NCBI GenBank assembly: GCA_032718865.1
Contig: JALUTQ010000030.1
Span: 620,001 to 684,000, forward strand
DNA from: Tilletia caries
Taxonomy: Eukaryota > Basidiomycota > Exobasidiomycetes > Tilletiales > Tilletiaceae
DNA length: 64,000 nucleotides
Direction of reading: 5' to 3'
This document shows, one piece after another, positions 23,364 through 34,779 of this stretch. The translations under genes were made by a program, and so were the position numbers. The notes under the pieces were generated by a model. It ran no database searches. It was given only the letters and a program-made list of their open reading frames with translations, and was not told where the DNA came from. The stretch's first letter is position 1. Each line of letters starts with the position of its first letter.

Positions 23364-25700
23364 GGCGAAGATTTGTGCCGCTTTGAAGAATTGGATTGGA
23401 TGGCAAGGTCCAGGAGTCAGGATCCGCAACAGAAAATGCGTGGAGATTTGCAGATTGGCTCCTAACGTTGGGGCCGCCATAATCGATACGCACGTGCGCC
23501 TAATATCGCAAGGACGCAGGCAGAACCTCATCCACAAGACCAGAAGGAATGAGAAGGCACGCCGCGCGACGTGTACAGGATGAACGCCTTGAAGGTACGT
23601 TCCACATGCTGGCGGCTGCCAGTTTATCTGGTTGGTCGGCAGCAGGCACTTCGTAGCCTCATTACTCGTACGAGAGTGGGCATGGCGATTGGCTGCCGAA
23701 TGAACCCATGGATAGAGAGGAACAGAGCGAAGCACGGCCACAGAGGAGATGCCGGGATCTCTGGGCGCAGATTAAGCCACCGAGAAGCCAGCATGCGAAC
23801 GGCCTACGGCCGGGTCGACTGAGCTGCGAAGCGAGCACGCAGGCGGACGGAGTGTAGAACGCAGGTGGGCAGAGCTGGGAAGGCAAGTACCGGGCGGATA
23901 GGGACACAGACGCACGGGAGCGAAAAGCCCTGCGGCTGCACAGGCCACCGATAGTCCTGTATCCGTCAAACTTGAAGGTCGCAAGCGGGCAGCCGCACGA
24001 GTTGCGAAGGCCGAGCGCAGTCCATCAGCCAGCAGGATCATGCGGGCAGGACGCAGTTGGGGAGAGCCACAAACAGCATCGGAGCTGCACGGCGGGCATT
24101 CCGGACTCGTAGGGCGTAGAGAGACCGGTCCGCTAAGGCAGGAAGGAGGTGGGAAAGACGGGACGGACGTTGCAGTGATGTGCAGCGAATTGTGATTTCC
24201 ATGAGGACGGCGTACAGGAATCGGCATCAGATTGGTCATGTGCATTCCAGAATGCAGGCGACCGGCTCCCCGCCACTTGTCGATGGTGCTACGGTACTCG
24301 AGGCGGCTGATTCTTGACGGGCTCTTTTGCAGAAGATTCGCGGGTTGCCTTCTTCATTGTCGTGATCCCCATCCTTGTATGTATTGAGTACGAGAACGAA
24401 AAGAAAGAAACGAAGGTTGAAGCGAGCAGGACGAGAAGGCAGGAATTGACGAGATACGACCCATGCCTTCTTCCGAGTGACCGTGTGGCGTATGCTGACC
24501 AGCGAGATCGTTGGTGAGTTCGTGTCAAGCTGGATAGAGGTGACCCTAAGACACAGCGAAGGCCGAGGACTCAAGACCGGAATGAGTTAGGCGATGGACG
24601 TCCAAGCAGAAGGTTCGCATTTCAAGGGCAGAAAGCCCTTGAGCTCCCTCGAGTGAGGACGTAATGAGAGGCCTGACGCATGGCCGCATGCATCCTGGCC
24701 CGTATCTCCGCCCTCTCTGCCCGGGGCATCCCTTGCATAAGTCCCCATCGAGGGGGACAAGCGGTATGGATGACCCCAGGAGATCAGACGTGTCGGTGGA
24801 TTGGAATTTGAGTGGACGTGTGAGCGGCAGCAACGACAAGGTCAGAGTCAAAGGAGGCCACGTTGCGCACGGTTTTGACGGTGTGAATGATGCTGGTAGC
24901 GACAACGGTCTGCACGGCGGGGTGGCGTGGGCGGCAGTGGTGGTGGAGACGGCAGTGGCAGCGGCAGTGGCCTTGGAGAAACCTGCGCTCCGAATTGCGA
25001 GATTCGTTCCAGGGGGAGGGGGGCCGACGCTGAAGGCCAGTGGTGTAGGGCCAATTCTCATAGCTGGGTCGGAGAGCAGTCGGGATCTTTGCCCTTTGGC
25101 CGTGGGGGGTGCACGTCGCAGGCCGGGCGGGGTGACGCGCCGTGGATGGGTGGAAATGGTGCGTCGTGGGCCAAGTGGGGGTGGCGCGTCGTTGTCGGAT
25201 TGGGGGGGGGGGGGGGCACAGTGCTCGTAGTCATGTCCCGAACACAAGTCTCCATGTTAGGACAGTTCCGAATCGAGACAGCCGCTATCGTAGCCTGAGT
25301 CCGAGACAACCAAGCACATCAGCGGAACAGCCGAGGAAACAGAACTGGTCAGACCGAGATTGAGACATGGCAGCGCGCCCAAAACTGAGGACAGAAGAAT
25401 AGAGACTCGCCTTGGGAGGTCCATGAGGAGAGAGAACGATGAAAACCGGAGGGCGATGATTATTAATGACCAGATAGCAAGTTGTTTTCCGACAGATGCG
25501 ACGACGTAGTAACAGGTGTGGCAGGTGTGACTTGTGAGATATGAGGTGGCGGAGAAGTCTGCAGCCGTGCACCACATATGAAACCCTGGAGGCCTGGACC
25601 GTGCGAGGTTAGGAACTCTGGAATGTTGACAGAGTCTCTGCCCGTCAGCAACAACTTCCAAGCAAGGAGATTCCAAGACACCAAACTCACCACATCCAAG
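23364..25700. other. Region without a convincing gene
   Basis: Open frames here are Pro/Ser/Thr-rich or Gly-rich shadows without splice support or recognisable motifs. A G run lies at about 25202-25216. A minus-strand frame around 25257-25676 has hydrophobic stretches but no supporting features. Confidence 0.45.
25202..25216. repeat. G homopolymer
   Basis: A run of about fifteen G residues, a likely indel hot spot in assembly or replication. Confidence 0.85.
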
Positions 25701-26669
25701 ATGGTCGACCTTACCGCTAAAGAGCGAAAGAGGAACTCTTACTACAACAAACTACGACAAGAGGTTTGGGAAAAGACGGGCTGGTGGATGGACGTCCAAT
25801 TTGAGACCTGGACACCCCAGCGATGGGCGGAGTGAATGGAGAAAGTGAGGTAGGAGGAGTGGGAAAAGCATTGGCATGTGCCTGGCCGTCTCCCGCCTGA
25901 CCTGTCATTCGATGCCTGGGCCAGAATGCAAGCCGTTCGGATGTGCTGTATCTTCATGACAGGCAGTCATCCTTGCGGGGTGGCAGCTGATCCCCCGCGC
26001 TACCACCCAATGGGGCCACGATGGAGCGCTACTCTGGACCTGAGAGACGACCTCTTCGAAGACATCGACCGATCCGCTCGCCACGAGGCCAAAAACCGCC
26101 CAAGGCTCTCAAAGAAACCCTCGGAAGGATCTTCGGCTCCGGCAACATCAAGTTCGATCCCTGCTCCTCCTCCTCACCCGCCAACCAAGACGCAGCCTCC
26201 CCTTCCGGACATCCCTAAACGATACATCGCTGATTCGAACGAGGTTCCGGATGATGACGAGCACGAGGTGTCGGCGGGATGGGGTGAGATGGACGAGACG
26301 TCGGCGGATTGGGGTGAAGCGGACGAACTTTGGTTCACAGAAATCAAAGGGCGGGCAGGAGGGTTGGGAAAATATTTGGACGATTATTTGGGGTTCGGAA
26401 CGGACGAAGAAGAAGAAGATCAGGACGGGAAAGGAGAGGAGGAGCAGGGAGACGAGGGTACGGAAGAGCAGCCCAGCGAAGCGAGTGCAGCTGCGATCGC
26501 ACTGGAAAAGAAGAGGGCGAGGAACAAGCACAAACGGACCAAGCGGGCAAAGAAGCAGAGGGCGGAGGGAAAAAAAAAGAAAAAGCTCAGTCAAGAACTC
26601 AAGACGAAGCCGACCCTCAGTAAAGCGGGTCGACAGCGGGCGAAATTTCGGGAGTATGAGCTTGTCTGA
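25701..26669 (+). pseudogene. Unrecognised gene broken by two in-frame stops
   Basis: One reading frame runs from the ATG at 25701 (MVDLTAKERKRNSYYNKLR) to a stop at 26669. It is interrupted only by TGA at 25833-25835 and TAG at 25851-25853. Protein-like sequence continues on both sides (QEVWEKTGWWMDVQFETW, then EEWEKHWHVPGRLPPDLSF). The C-terminal half is acidic (about 26250-26470). It then turns strongly basic, Lys/Arg-rich and coiled-coil-like. I do not recognise the family. Each stop is one transition from Arg or Gln. No intron can remove them because GT...AG pairs there are only a few bases apart. It could be a transposon accessory gene. Confidence 0.5.
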
Positions 26670-26801
26670 CCACAGATTCCGCATTCCGCAAGAAAAGTCA
26701 CGGCCAAAGCAAAATCCATTCCGCATTCCAGTTGAGCGGTACAGTTAGCTCTCTCTAATTCCATGGACATCGGTGGACATGTTTTGAGTATGGGTTTGAG
26801 A

Positions 26802-26900
26802 GAGGAGTTTTATCACAGGATGGGCCAGTATTATGAAAATTATCACAGGATGGGCCAGCTGGAAAATTATATCACAGGATGGGCTGGGAGCGTAAATGAA
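26802..26900 (+). repeat. Left TIR of the MULE
   Basis: Starts GAGGAGTTTTATCACAGG and contains TATCACAGGATGGGC at 26811, 26841 and 26870. It is the reverse complement of 29265-29360 apart from a few bases at the inner end. Confidence 0.9.
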
Positions 26901-27011
26901 ATTTTTGATTGAGTAAGCTGGAAAGATTGAGAACATAAGAGGAGTCAGGAGAGCATAGGAGATGGGTTGGGGACTGCTTGCTGAACGGTAAGCGTCTGCG
27001 CGCTGAAGGTT

Positions 27012-29138
27012 CTAGTGGGAGGAGCTGCACTGCTTGGTAGTGTGCGCAGTGTCACCGCAGGAACGGCAGAAGGAAACAGTGAAGGGAACAAAGGGGTCCG
27101 AGGATGAAGATGCCTCAAGCTGCCCTGCAGAGCCAGAAGGGCCTGTCTTGCTACCAGTACCGCGTTGGCCAGCCTCGCGGCCCTTCACCTGAGGACGTCC
27201 GCGCTTCTTGCCGAGGACCGGAGCTTCAATGGTGCTAGCATCCAGATTGTCACGTGAGACAGGGACGTAGGGAACCTTGCACGTATCTCGCCACTGGTTA
27301 GTCTTGTAGTAAGCTCCACTGTATGGAACCACATCGAGACGCTGTGACACCGCGAAGCAGCAAACATGTGCGCAAGGAAGCAACATGAGATTAGGGTAGC
27401 CGCAGGAGCAGGAGACCGCCTCCGAGTCTGAGGGATTGGCAGGCAGCTTGACCTCGAATGTCTTGCCAGAGGTAGTGGTCACAAGTCCTGCGAGACCACC
27501 TGCACTTGAGACGTTGAGCCTGCGGGCAGACTCCACGGCCTTCAGGAACAGCTCGTACGAGTGGGGGGCTAGTGCATGCTGCCACTTTAGTGCCGCCGAT
27601 GCCCGCATGTGGAAGTGCATCATCTCGTAGTCGTAAATTGACGCCATAATCTGCAGGGGCGGGAGTTCTCGGTGTCGGCGAAGAGCGGAGTTGGCGATCT
27701 CGCTAAGGTTGGACGTGATGTGGTCAAAGCGGCGTCCGGGGAAGGCGTAAGAGGCCCAGTGCTTGTGAAGAATAGCTGTGTCGGGCGTCGGCAAGGTAGT
27801 CGGCCGCTCCGCTCTTGTGCTGACGAAGTGCCTCCATGCAGTCTTTAAATTTAGCCTCCGTAGCCGCATAGACAAGCGGCCAGAAGAGCCGACGTGCTTC
27901 AGCGCCGTAGTGCTTCTTCACATTTTCCGCCAGGTGCCAGCAGCAGAATCCCTCTGTCGTGCCCGGGATAACCTCTTGGATTGCATTCAGATGTCCCTTC
28001 TGACGATCGGAAATGATCGTGGTGCCGGAGAAATCGAGAGTCGGGCAGGCGACGAGCAGGAGATGCAAGAACCAATTCCACTTGTCTTGTGATTCGGACC
28101 GCACGAGGGCCCACGCGAGAATGATTAGATTGCTGTCCGCATCCATACTTGTCGCGAGAAGCAGGACCATTCCGAATTTGTTTTTCGTAAATGTACCATC
28201 GACTGCAATAAACGGTTTGCATTGGTTCCAAGCGAGACGAGCGGCTCCGGGACTGAGGAACGCACCAGAGAAGCGACTGTCTTCCACCAGGTGGCTGATG
28301 ATCGTATCCGGGTCTTTCTCCTGCACACGAGCCAGCCACGCCCGAATGTATTGAAATTCGCGCTGCTGATCCTCCAGGGCAGAACCGATAATTGCATGGC
28401 GTGCCTTGTTGATCGTCGGCTGAGGGGGAGCGATGCCATAGCTCTTCTTGAGCTGTACCGTGATCTGGGCATCGGTAGTTTTGCCGTCGACACTCATGCA
28501 GGACTGGATCTGTTATCATTACAAACAAAGAGAGTGTCATCAGTCAAAGTTAGATTGAAGCCTGGCAATGTAGTTGAAAGGGGCAGTAGAGCAGTCAGCG
28601 GTCAGCCTGCAGGAGAGCGACCAGCAATATGGAGCACCACGGCAGTATGAGTGCATAAAGCATTGTACCACATGTAGCCCATGGCGTGGACACTAGAAAC
28701 ATCGTGCTGATAGATTGGAGAGCAGCGAGAACGGAAGCAACGAGACAACTGTGCCCAGAAGAAGAGATGGAGAGATAGGAACGGGAAGTGTGGAAGGGGG
28801 AGAGCGGACTGTATACTCACCAAGCGCTTCAGAAAGTTGTGGTCAGAATAAGCCTTGCGCTTAGAAGGAGGCTTCCCCGCGCAGCAATGCCCTTCTTTGA
28901 AAGTGGAAAGGTGAAACAGACCAGCATCCTCGGCGTCCACATGTGCGCGAACTGGGAAAGGTCAGCCACATGTGGCTTTCTGGTCGCAAACTGCCACACA
29001 GAGACCAGCCTTGGATCGCTCCCAAGTGGGATTGAAGTTCAGCTTCAACGCGTAGAAGCGGACAGCGTCCTTGAACTCGTCAAGGGAGCTGAAGGTGCTG
29101 TCGGCGGCGACCTCCTGCAGAGGCACGATGGCAGACAT
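27012..29138 (-). pseudogene. MULE transposase with one nonsense codon and one frameshift
   Basis: Transposase of the Mutator superfamily. The start is the ATG at 29138 (MSAIVPLQEVAADSTFSSLD). Exon 1 is 29138-28821 and exon 2 begins at 28509, with a GTGAGT donor and AACAG acceptor in phase. Visible features are an N-terminal FLYWCH/FAR1-like Cys/His region, catalytic Asp in IAVDGTFTKNKFG and IISDRQKGHLNAI, and a Glu-containing helix AATEAKFKDCMEAL. A SWIM zinc finger (CSCGYPNLMLLPCAHVC) and a C-terminal CCHC knuckle (CRSCGDTAHTTKQC) follow. An in-frame TGA at 28964-28962 interrupts exon 1. A one-base frameshift near 27775-27795 separates YLADA from the downstream frame (HWASYAFPGRRFDHITSN). 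The element is probably non-autonomous now. Confidence 0.85.
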
Positions 29139-29264
29139 CTGGGCGAGGGGAAAGACTGTTGGGATGCCGGGGCGACGAGAGTGTATGTATGTGTCTTAGA
29201 AACACTTAAGCTCAGCATGCAGCCCTGCAGGAATCAACACGCTAATGAGGCGAAGGAAAGTTTC

Positions 29265-29360
29265 ATTTTTGCTCCCAGCCCATCCTGTGGTATAATTTTC
29301 CAGCTGGCCCATCCTGTGATAATTTTCATAATACTGGCCCATCCTGTGATAAAACTCCTC
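29265..29360 (-). repeat. Right TIR of the MULE
   Basis: Read on the minus strand it begins GAGGAGTTTTATCACAGG and holds the same three iterated motifs as the left TIR. The third has one substitution. Confidence 0.9.
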
Positions 29361-29372
29361 ATTTCATGACAC

Positions 29373-29613
29373 CCCGGAGTACCCCGGAGTCCGCGGAGCT
29401 ATCTTGCGGAGCACGGAGTCCGCCTGTGAAAAATGTACGGAGCACGGAGTAGATTCTGGTGCGCAACCGCGACTTCGACGGAGCACGGAGTGCTCGCCAG
29501 CTGATCACCAGAAACTTTGCGGAGCGCGGAGCTGGCCAGATCTCAGACGGAGCTGAGCGGAGCGCCACCCCGGAGTCCGGGCTCCGGAGATCTACTCCGG
29601 GAAGATCCTTACA
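29373..29613. repeat. CGGAG-word repeat, partial copy
   Basis: The segment directly right of the MULE is dense in CGGAGCAC/CGGAGTAC words. It ends with CTCCGG...GATCCTTA, resembling the right end of the two full-length CGGAG elements at 36968 and 54865. No left terminus is present, so the copy is truncated or too diverged. Confidence 0.6.
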
Positions 29614-29618
29614 GCACA

Positions 29619-29786
29619 TTAGTCCACGCTGGAAGCGCGGAACCCTTTTGCTTCTTCTTGTACTTGGTTGACTGTGGAACGCCTTATTGGGAGTCGGCTG
29701 TCTTCCATACCGTCGACAACCTGTTCCACGTCTTCATCCGCGTCTTCATTGTCCCCGAGGTCCTGCTCCCCATCGTCCACAAAGTC

Positions 29787-29848
<62 letters not shown>

Positions 29849-30272
29849 CGTCTTCGTCCTCATCCTCGTCGTCGTCGCCGTCGTCGTCTTCGTCCTCATC
29901 CTCATCTCCGTCCTCACCACCTTCCTCATCGTTCTCCTGATCGCCCTCATCGTCCTAATCTTCCAGATCATCATCCTCTTCGTCGTCGACAATGGTCCGA
30001 GACTTCTTGCCGGGCCCCTTGCCGCGCAACTGCGACTGCTTCTTTGGGGCGGCGGTGCTGGTCGGTGTGTTCGCCGCGGCAGAGCCACGTCCTCGAGTGT
30101 TGCTGGCAACAATTGGTTGAGTCGTGGACGCTGTAGGAACGCAGGAGAGGGCTGCGGATCTCGCTGTGAGAATCGCGAGGAGATAACGCCCAGGCCAGCA
30201 GTTCCACAGGTTCCTATTCGGAAGAGACCCTCCGGTGAAGGTGAGGGTGTCGTGACGCGCCGAAGAGTACAC
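29619..30272 (-). pseudogene. Acidic-tailed gene remnant with an in-frame TAG
   Basis: A minus-strand frame reads a Ser/Thr/Ala-rich segment (RGRGSAAANTPTSTAAPKKQ), then a TAG at 29957-29955. It then reads a very long Asp/Glu run encoded by GAT/GAC repeats, and ends at 29619 after RRSTVNQVQEEAKGF. The frame is continuous across the TAG. Upstream minus-strand open segments (to about 32,960) may be its N-terminal part, since two miniature elements interrupt them. I do not recognise the family. Confidence 0.4.
29789..29846. repeat. TCA trinucleotide repeat
   Basis: About 19 tandem TCA units. On the minus strand they encode the Asp run of the acidic pseudogene. Confidence 0.95.
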
Positions 30273-30769
30273 TGCCTCTGCTTTTCCCGCGATGGAGAGC
30301 AGAATCTCGGACTCCGTAGGCTATCCTCGATTCTCCAATCCGAAGGTATGGAGCATATCAAACAAACCGCCATTTGGCAATTCCGTTCCTTGTTTGGAAC
30401 GTTTGTCCCATTCACGCCATTGGGCTCGCAGAGGGACGTGCAGCGCGCTTCTTCTGTCGCATCCGCTGCCGTTGGCAAAAAAGTCGCAGCCTGTTCTTTG
30501 ACAGCAGGGTCTGAAGGACAAAGAAATGCGGTTGCAGGATTAGCGAACTAGTAAGCAGCAGTGGGAGGGTAGAATTAACGGTGTGATGCATGTACGCATG
30601 ATTTCCAGTAGGCAATTGGCAAGAGCTGCACGTTGGTGAGGCCAGACCTTGTTGTTTTTGCTCTCGAGGGACCGAAGAATTGCTTGAATTGGGGGTTGGG
30701 CGTTCTTAACAACTTCGTTGTCGATCCCGGCAGTTGTGACGGCGGGTGGTGGGTTGGCGATACAGTGGC

Positions 30770-31466
30770 CAAGGCTTGGCAACTATCTTTAATATGTAAC
30801 TATGATAACTATATAGTTATAACTAATAGTGATAACTTGACTATACTTTGGGCGGCGGAGGCGCCTAGAAAAAATAGTGGCTATAACTATCTCAGATCGG
30901 CGCGGAGTGACTAATAGTTATGATAGTTATGCCTTTATGCGGCGGACGGGCAGCTCACTTGGGCAGGCCGAGATAGCTACTAGATAGTGGCTACCCAGTA
31001 GCTGCCTAGTAGCTGGGAGTCACTCCTTGCCACTAGTAGTAGCTATCTTACCTAGCCACTAGCCTCATCAACTGACGAACGACTGCTAGTCTATCCGAGT
31101 AGCTCTAGTTCGCTGGCTGTGGCTAGGAGTCGCTTTCTCAGTACTGCCGCCGCCCTGCCTCGATCAATCACTCATCTCATGCGCAGGCGCTCCGACCTTG
31201 CATTCACCACCTCCCTTCCATGGATAGCTCATTCTGACCGTAATTTGCACTGAAATAATTACTAGTAGCTACTACGAGCCAATATAGCGACTATTTCACC
31301 AAAAAACCTGCCAAGATTTTGCACATCTGAAATAATAATTATTAATTTTTATAGTGGTTAGGTCTCACTTGACTATACTATCTCGCGCCGAGGCGACCAC
31401 TCACTATAACTTGATTATACTATTTCAAAAAAAAAAATGGTAACTCTAGTAGCTTGCCGAGCCTTG
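30770..31466. mobile_element. hAT-type miniature element A (TATAACTA/TAGCTAC words)
   Basis: Starts CAAGGCTTGGCAA and ends TTGCCGAGCCTTG, an inverted pair with one mismatch. It is flanked by the exact 8-bp direct repeat ACAGTGGC (30762-30769 and 31467-31474). The 697-bp interior has no coding frame. It is largely iterated short words such as ATAGTTAT, TAACTAT and GTAGCTAC, many self-complementary. CA..TG ends with an 8-bp duplication are hallmarks of hAT elements. No transposase is encoded, so it must have moved in trans. Confidence 0.85.
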
Positions 31467-31474
31467 ACAGTGGC

Positions 31475-31852
31475 CCCAGAAGGACTGGCTCACCGTGCTG
31501 ACGGAGAGATCATGGTGGCAGCTCTTCAGCGTGGCTGCGAATAGCTGCCTGGAGTGTGCCCGGGCACAGACCTTTGGGACCACCCCACCGCTATGATGCG
31601 CAACGAAGGACACAATGCTGATACCGTCAAGATCATGCGCGACGTTGATCTGGCAAGAGCCGGAGGTACGGGATCTGCTTGGACTGTCAGTACCAACTAC
31701 CAACACAAGTCCATAGGGCGTGGAGAGACATACCAGCGTGCTCAATTTCTTGATGATGCGGGACATGGCGGTCTTGGACCGATGCGCATCCATTTGGACG
31801 CTGCGAGATCGATGCCATCGGGAACTTCGGCGGAGTCGGAGCGTGTTACCGA
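31475..31852. other. Segment between two miniature elements
   Basis: Contains a minus-strand open frame (ending SQSFWGHC at the left element). After removal of element A and one TSD it continues into IANPPPAVTTAG. This suggests the segment was part of a protein-coding locus on the minus strand. Confidence 0.35.
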
Positions 31853-31860
31853 GGTGGGAG

Positions 31861-32595
31861 CAAGGCTCGGCCAGTTATTATAAGTTGTCCATTTTTGGTC
31901 CGCAGTTAAGTTTAATTTAAGTTGGAACCCGGCGCCCGCAGTTTAGTTTAGTCACAGTTTAGCCACTTACTATCATTACAGTTAACTTAATTTTGCGTCT
32001 GTCACTATACATTACTTACAGTTATTTACAGTAACTTAATCGCGTCTCAGCCACCCAATTCACGCGGTATCTACCTCAAGATGTCTGGTACTATTCCAGT
32101 TTGCCATTAGGCACGTATTTTGCCGCCTCCGAGCTCGCTCGTACATGTTTCCTCTCTTGACTACCTCCAAAGACTCATGCCTTTTAGTTATTTTTAGTTA
32201 CTTGTTACAGTTATTATTAGTTACTGTAGGCACAGTTATTAATAGTCAATTGTTCCAGTTATTGTTAGTTACTGGATACAGTTATTAATAGTTGACTACT
32301 ATACTTGTGATTAGTTACTGTGCGCACTGTGAGTAACTTTAAGTAACTGTAAGTAACTATAAGTAGCTGTAAGTTTGCACTGTAAGTAGCTGTGAGTAAC
32401 TGTAAGTTGGGTCAAATTTCGGCTTGCGAACGGCAACTTTTAGTGACTGTAAGTTATCGTGTCCGGGCCCATACAGTTTAAGTTGACTTAATTTTTCCGG
32501 AGGCTCCGCCGCCCGCAGTTTAGTCACAGTTTAACTAGATTAATTTAACTTACCCGCAGTTGCAGTTAGGTAAGTTGGTAAGTTGCCGAGCCTTG
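31861..32595. mobile_element. hAT-type miniature element B (GTAACTTAAGT words)
   Basis: Starts CAAGGCTCGGC and ends GCCGAGCCTTG, flanked by the exact 8-bp duplication GGTGGGAG (31853-31860 and 32596-32603). The 735-bp non-coding interior is built from repeated TAAGTAACT, AGTTACTT, CAGTTAAGT and TTAACTTAA words, which are mutually reverse-complementary. It shares termini and words with element E at 56437. Confidence 0.88.
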
Positions 32596-32879
32596 GGTGG
32601 GAGCCACGGGAGCCGCAGTGACGGCGGCGGTGGGGGTGGGGGTGGCCGGGTGGGGACGGCGGGATCCGATGTAGTGGTGTCGGATCGTGTCACCGTTGTG
32701 CCTTGGAGAGCTGCGGGAGCCGAGAAGAAGACGGTGGATGTGGGCACCGCAGGAACTGTTCGGATGGATGTCGGAAGCGGGTTAAGGTGGGGGGTTGACG
32801 CCAACGGAAAAAAGAGAGGGGCTCGTTGTTCCGGTGAGGGCAGAGCTAGCGGCCGCCGCTGAGAGAACTGAGCGTTGAG

Positions 32880-33150
32880 TAAGGTTGTCCCCTGAGTAAC
32901 GCGGAGGGCCCCGCCTCCGCCCCTCCAAACTCCGCCGGAATCTTGACTTTTTGAGGCGAGCATCGCCTCCGCAGACTAAGACAGAGCTGAAAAAAACAGC
33001 TCCGCGTTCCGACGGAATCTTACAAAAGTTGAAATCCCAGCTCCGCGCTCCGCGTTTTTACTGTGCGTTTTCATAATGCTCCTCCGCGCTCCGTGTGTGC
33101 GGAGCTCGGAATTTCGCGAAATTCCGTCGGAGCGCAGTGGTGGTATGAGT
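32880..33150. repeat. GCGGAG/CTCCGC-rich repeat segment
   Basis: Iterated CTCCGCGCTCCG, GCGGAG and CCGACGGAAT words in both orientations. It resembles the CGGAG families elsewhere in the window but lacks their termini. Boundaries are approximate. Confidence 0.5.
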
Positions 33151-33240
33151 TGCTCTCAGAATGACTCTAATACAATCACAGCTAATTAGTTGAAATCGGA
33201 ATCCTGCCAGAAGACGCGTTGCTCGTTGTGCTGAACGGGT

Positions 33241-33480
33241 CCACGTGCCTTATCCACGTGGCTCCCTTATCTTATCTACTATCTTTCCTTTTTCCTTTCT
33301 TCTCACACCACTCCACATCCACCTCCACTTTTTCCACGCTCTTCTCCCTCGATCGCATCTTTTCCTTCGCACTCCTCCCTGTACTTAGCATTCTCCCAAT
33401 CTCCCTCGTCATTCACTCATTCTACACACTTACTCGCACCTTTGCAACACCCTGGTACCTTCATATGCTGCTGATCAGTA
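33241..33480 (+). promoter_or_regulatory. Twin-E-box pyrimidine-rich leader, copy 1
   Basis: Begins with two CACGTG E-boxes (33242 and 33255) separated by a CCTTAT spacer. TTATCTTATC and a long CT-rich tract follow. A diverged copy lies at 42992-43245. It precedes the gene fragment at 33999 and looks like a promoter and 5' leader, or the end of a repeat. The function is inferred. Confidence 0.4.
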
Positions 33481-33998
33481 CACTCGTCGTCAAGAAGATA
33501 GAGATAATTGTCTTCTCCAAGTATTGTCGCGTCGGCGCCCACTCTTCATCAGGAACTACACTAAAATCAAGGTTCCGGCGGTGACAGACGAAATGAGCTT
33601 TTTTGGGACTCAATAAGCTTGAAATTCGAGCTCTAAAACGCCAAGGCCTGTTCCCGTCACCAAACAGCAGGAAGAAATTTAGAGTTCGTTCCACCACAGC
33701 GTCGTCGCTGTTGCCATCGTCGCCGTCGTCGCTCTCGTCGACAAGACGGCAACGCGAGCGACAGGCGAGCACTGGTAAGGAATGGATCATGAGCTTACGT
33801 GCTGATGGGTGAGAATCGAAGGTGATAATCGCCTGTAAAAACTGACCCGAGAGTTCTGCTGGAAATGGCTGACTTTTCCTCCTACAGTTTTCTGTCTGCA
33901 TTTTGCTGATTCCTTTCCCACTTCTTTTCCCCTTCTCTTCCCTTCCCTATTTTCCTCGACCACCATCAACCATCTCGCTTTACCCACAGTCTACAGAG

Positions 33999-34779
33999 AT
34001 GTCCAGTAACGGAAAGCATACCAGGGAGGAGGACGCACTCGATGCTCCCCGCAAGACCCGGGCCACCCCTAAGGCCCGCGCCGATATTGCTCCAGCGCTT
34101 GACTCATCCTCGACGAGCTCCGGTGTCGCGGTAGGCCGCGACCTCCACATGACGGCGTCTTCAATGTCTGTGAACGTCCACGAGACGTACCAGACCGCGC
34201 GCAAGGCCCAGCCCGCGGTTCTTTCCCTCCTCGCCGGCATCAAGAGCCTGGGTGAATACACTGCACAACAGGACAAGATCCAGAGCGGCTTAGACAAGTG
34301 AGTGAGCGACGGGCTTTACTTACTACGTCTCCGCTGCTGCTGCTAACTTTCTTCCCTCTTTCCCCCTCTCCCCAACGCAGAACCCTGACCGCGACACGCG
34401 CAGAGGTCGCGCGACGCGTCGCGATTGTGCGCCGTAGAAGATCGCACCACACAACGCCCCACACAACAACTTACCGCCCTCAACCGATGCCTCGCCTTCT
34501 CGAACCAAGGAGAGTGCCGTGGACGAACCGTCCCATCTACCACAGCCTCTGTCCTTTCACCGTTCCATATCCCGCGCACGACCACCTTCACGTCCTCGCG
34601 TCCGCTTTTCTCCATGGCCCCGCCACAGCTCCTCTACAACGTCGAGAGGCAGCTGTTCGACTGGTTTGGGCAATTATACACGGCGATTTCGGGGTCCGAC
34701 ATCTCTGAGGGTGGTTATGGGTGCGTGGAACCCCTCCTCTACGGTGCACTGCCGCCAAAGCAGTGCGCCGTATGGTCCG
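33999..34779 (+). pseudogene. Small two-exon gene fragment, disrupted by miniature element C
   Basis: ATG at 33999 (MSSNGKHTREEDALDAPRK), exon 1 to 34297, intron to a CAACGCAG acceptor, exon 2 from 34381. The junction gives SGLDKTLTATRAEVARRVA, an Ala/Leu/Arg-rich helical stretch. The frame then appears to shift near 34425 into CAVEDRTTQ and LTALNRCLA. The segment ends where a hAT-type element begins at 34780. The family was not recognised. The sequence suggests a coiled-coil protein similar in style to those at 53796, 57093 and 49053. Confidence 0.4.

Larger units (their letters stand above)
26802..29360 (-). mobile_element. MULE (Mutator-like) DNA transposon with long TIRs
   Basis: The element is bounded by inverted repeats of about 100 bp that match almost perfectly (26802-26900 and 29265-29360). 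Each end carries three copies of TATCACAGGATGGGC spaced about 30 bp apart. Between them lies a single MULE transposase gene on the minus strand. Mutator elements usually make 9-bp target duplications. The flanking nine bases here do not match exactly, so the insertion may be old or its flanks rearranged. Confidence 0.85.

Noticed and set aside
24546..25247. Minus-strand Pro/Thr-rich 233-codon frame
   Set aside because: GC-rich low-complexity composition, no motif, and it runs into a G homopolymer. Not reported as a gene.
26793..29369. A 9-bp target duplication for the MULE
   Set aside because: The nine bases on each side agree at only a few positions, so a TSD is not claimed.
29517..30551. 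Plus-strand 344-codon frame with poly-Ile
   Set aside because: It is the complement of the TCA repeat and the acidic pseudogene, and lacks domain features.
30770..32595. CRISPR-like array, because of regularly repeated short words
   Set aside because: There is no constant repeat with unique spacers. The words overlap, vary and are palindromic, and the genome is eukaryotic.
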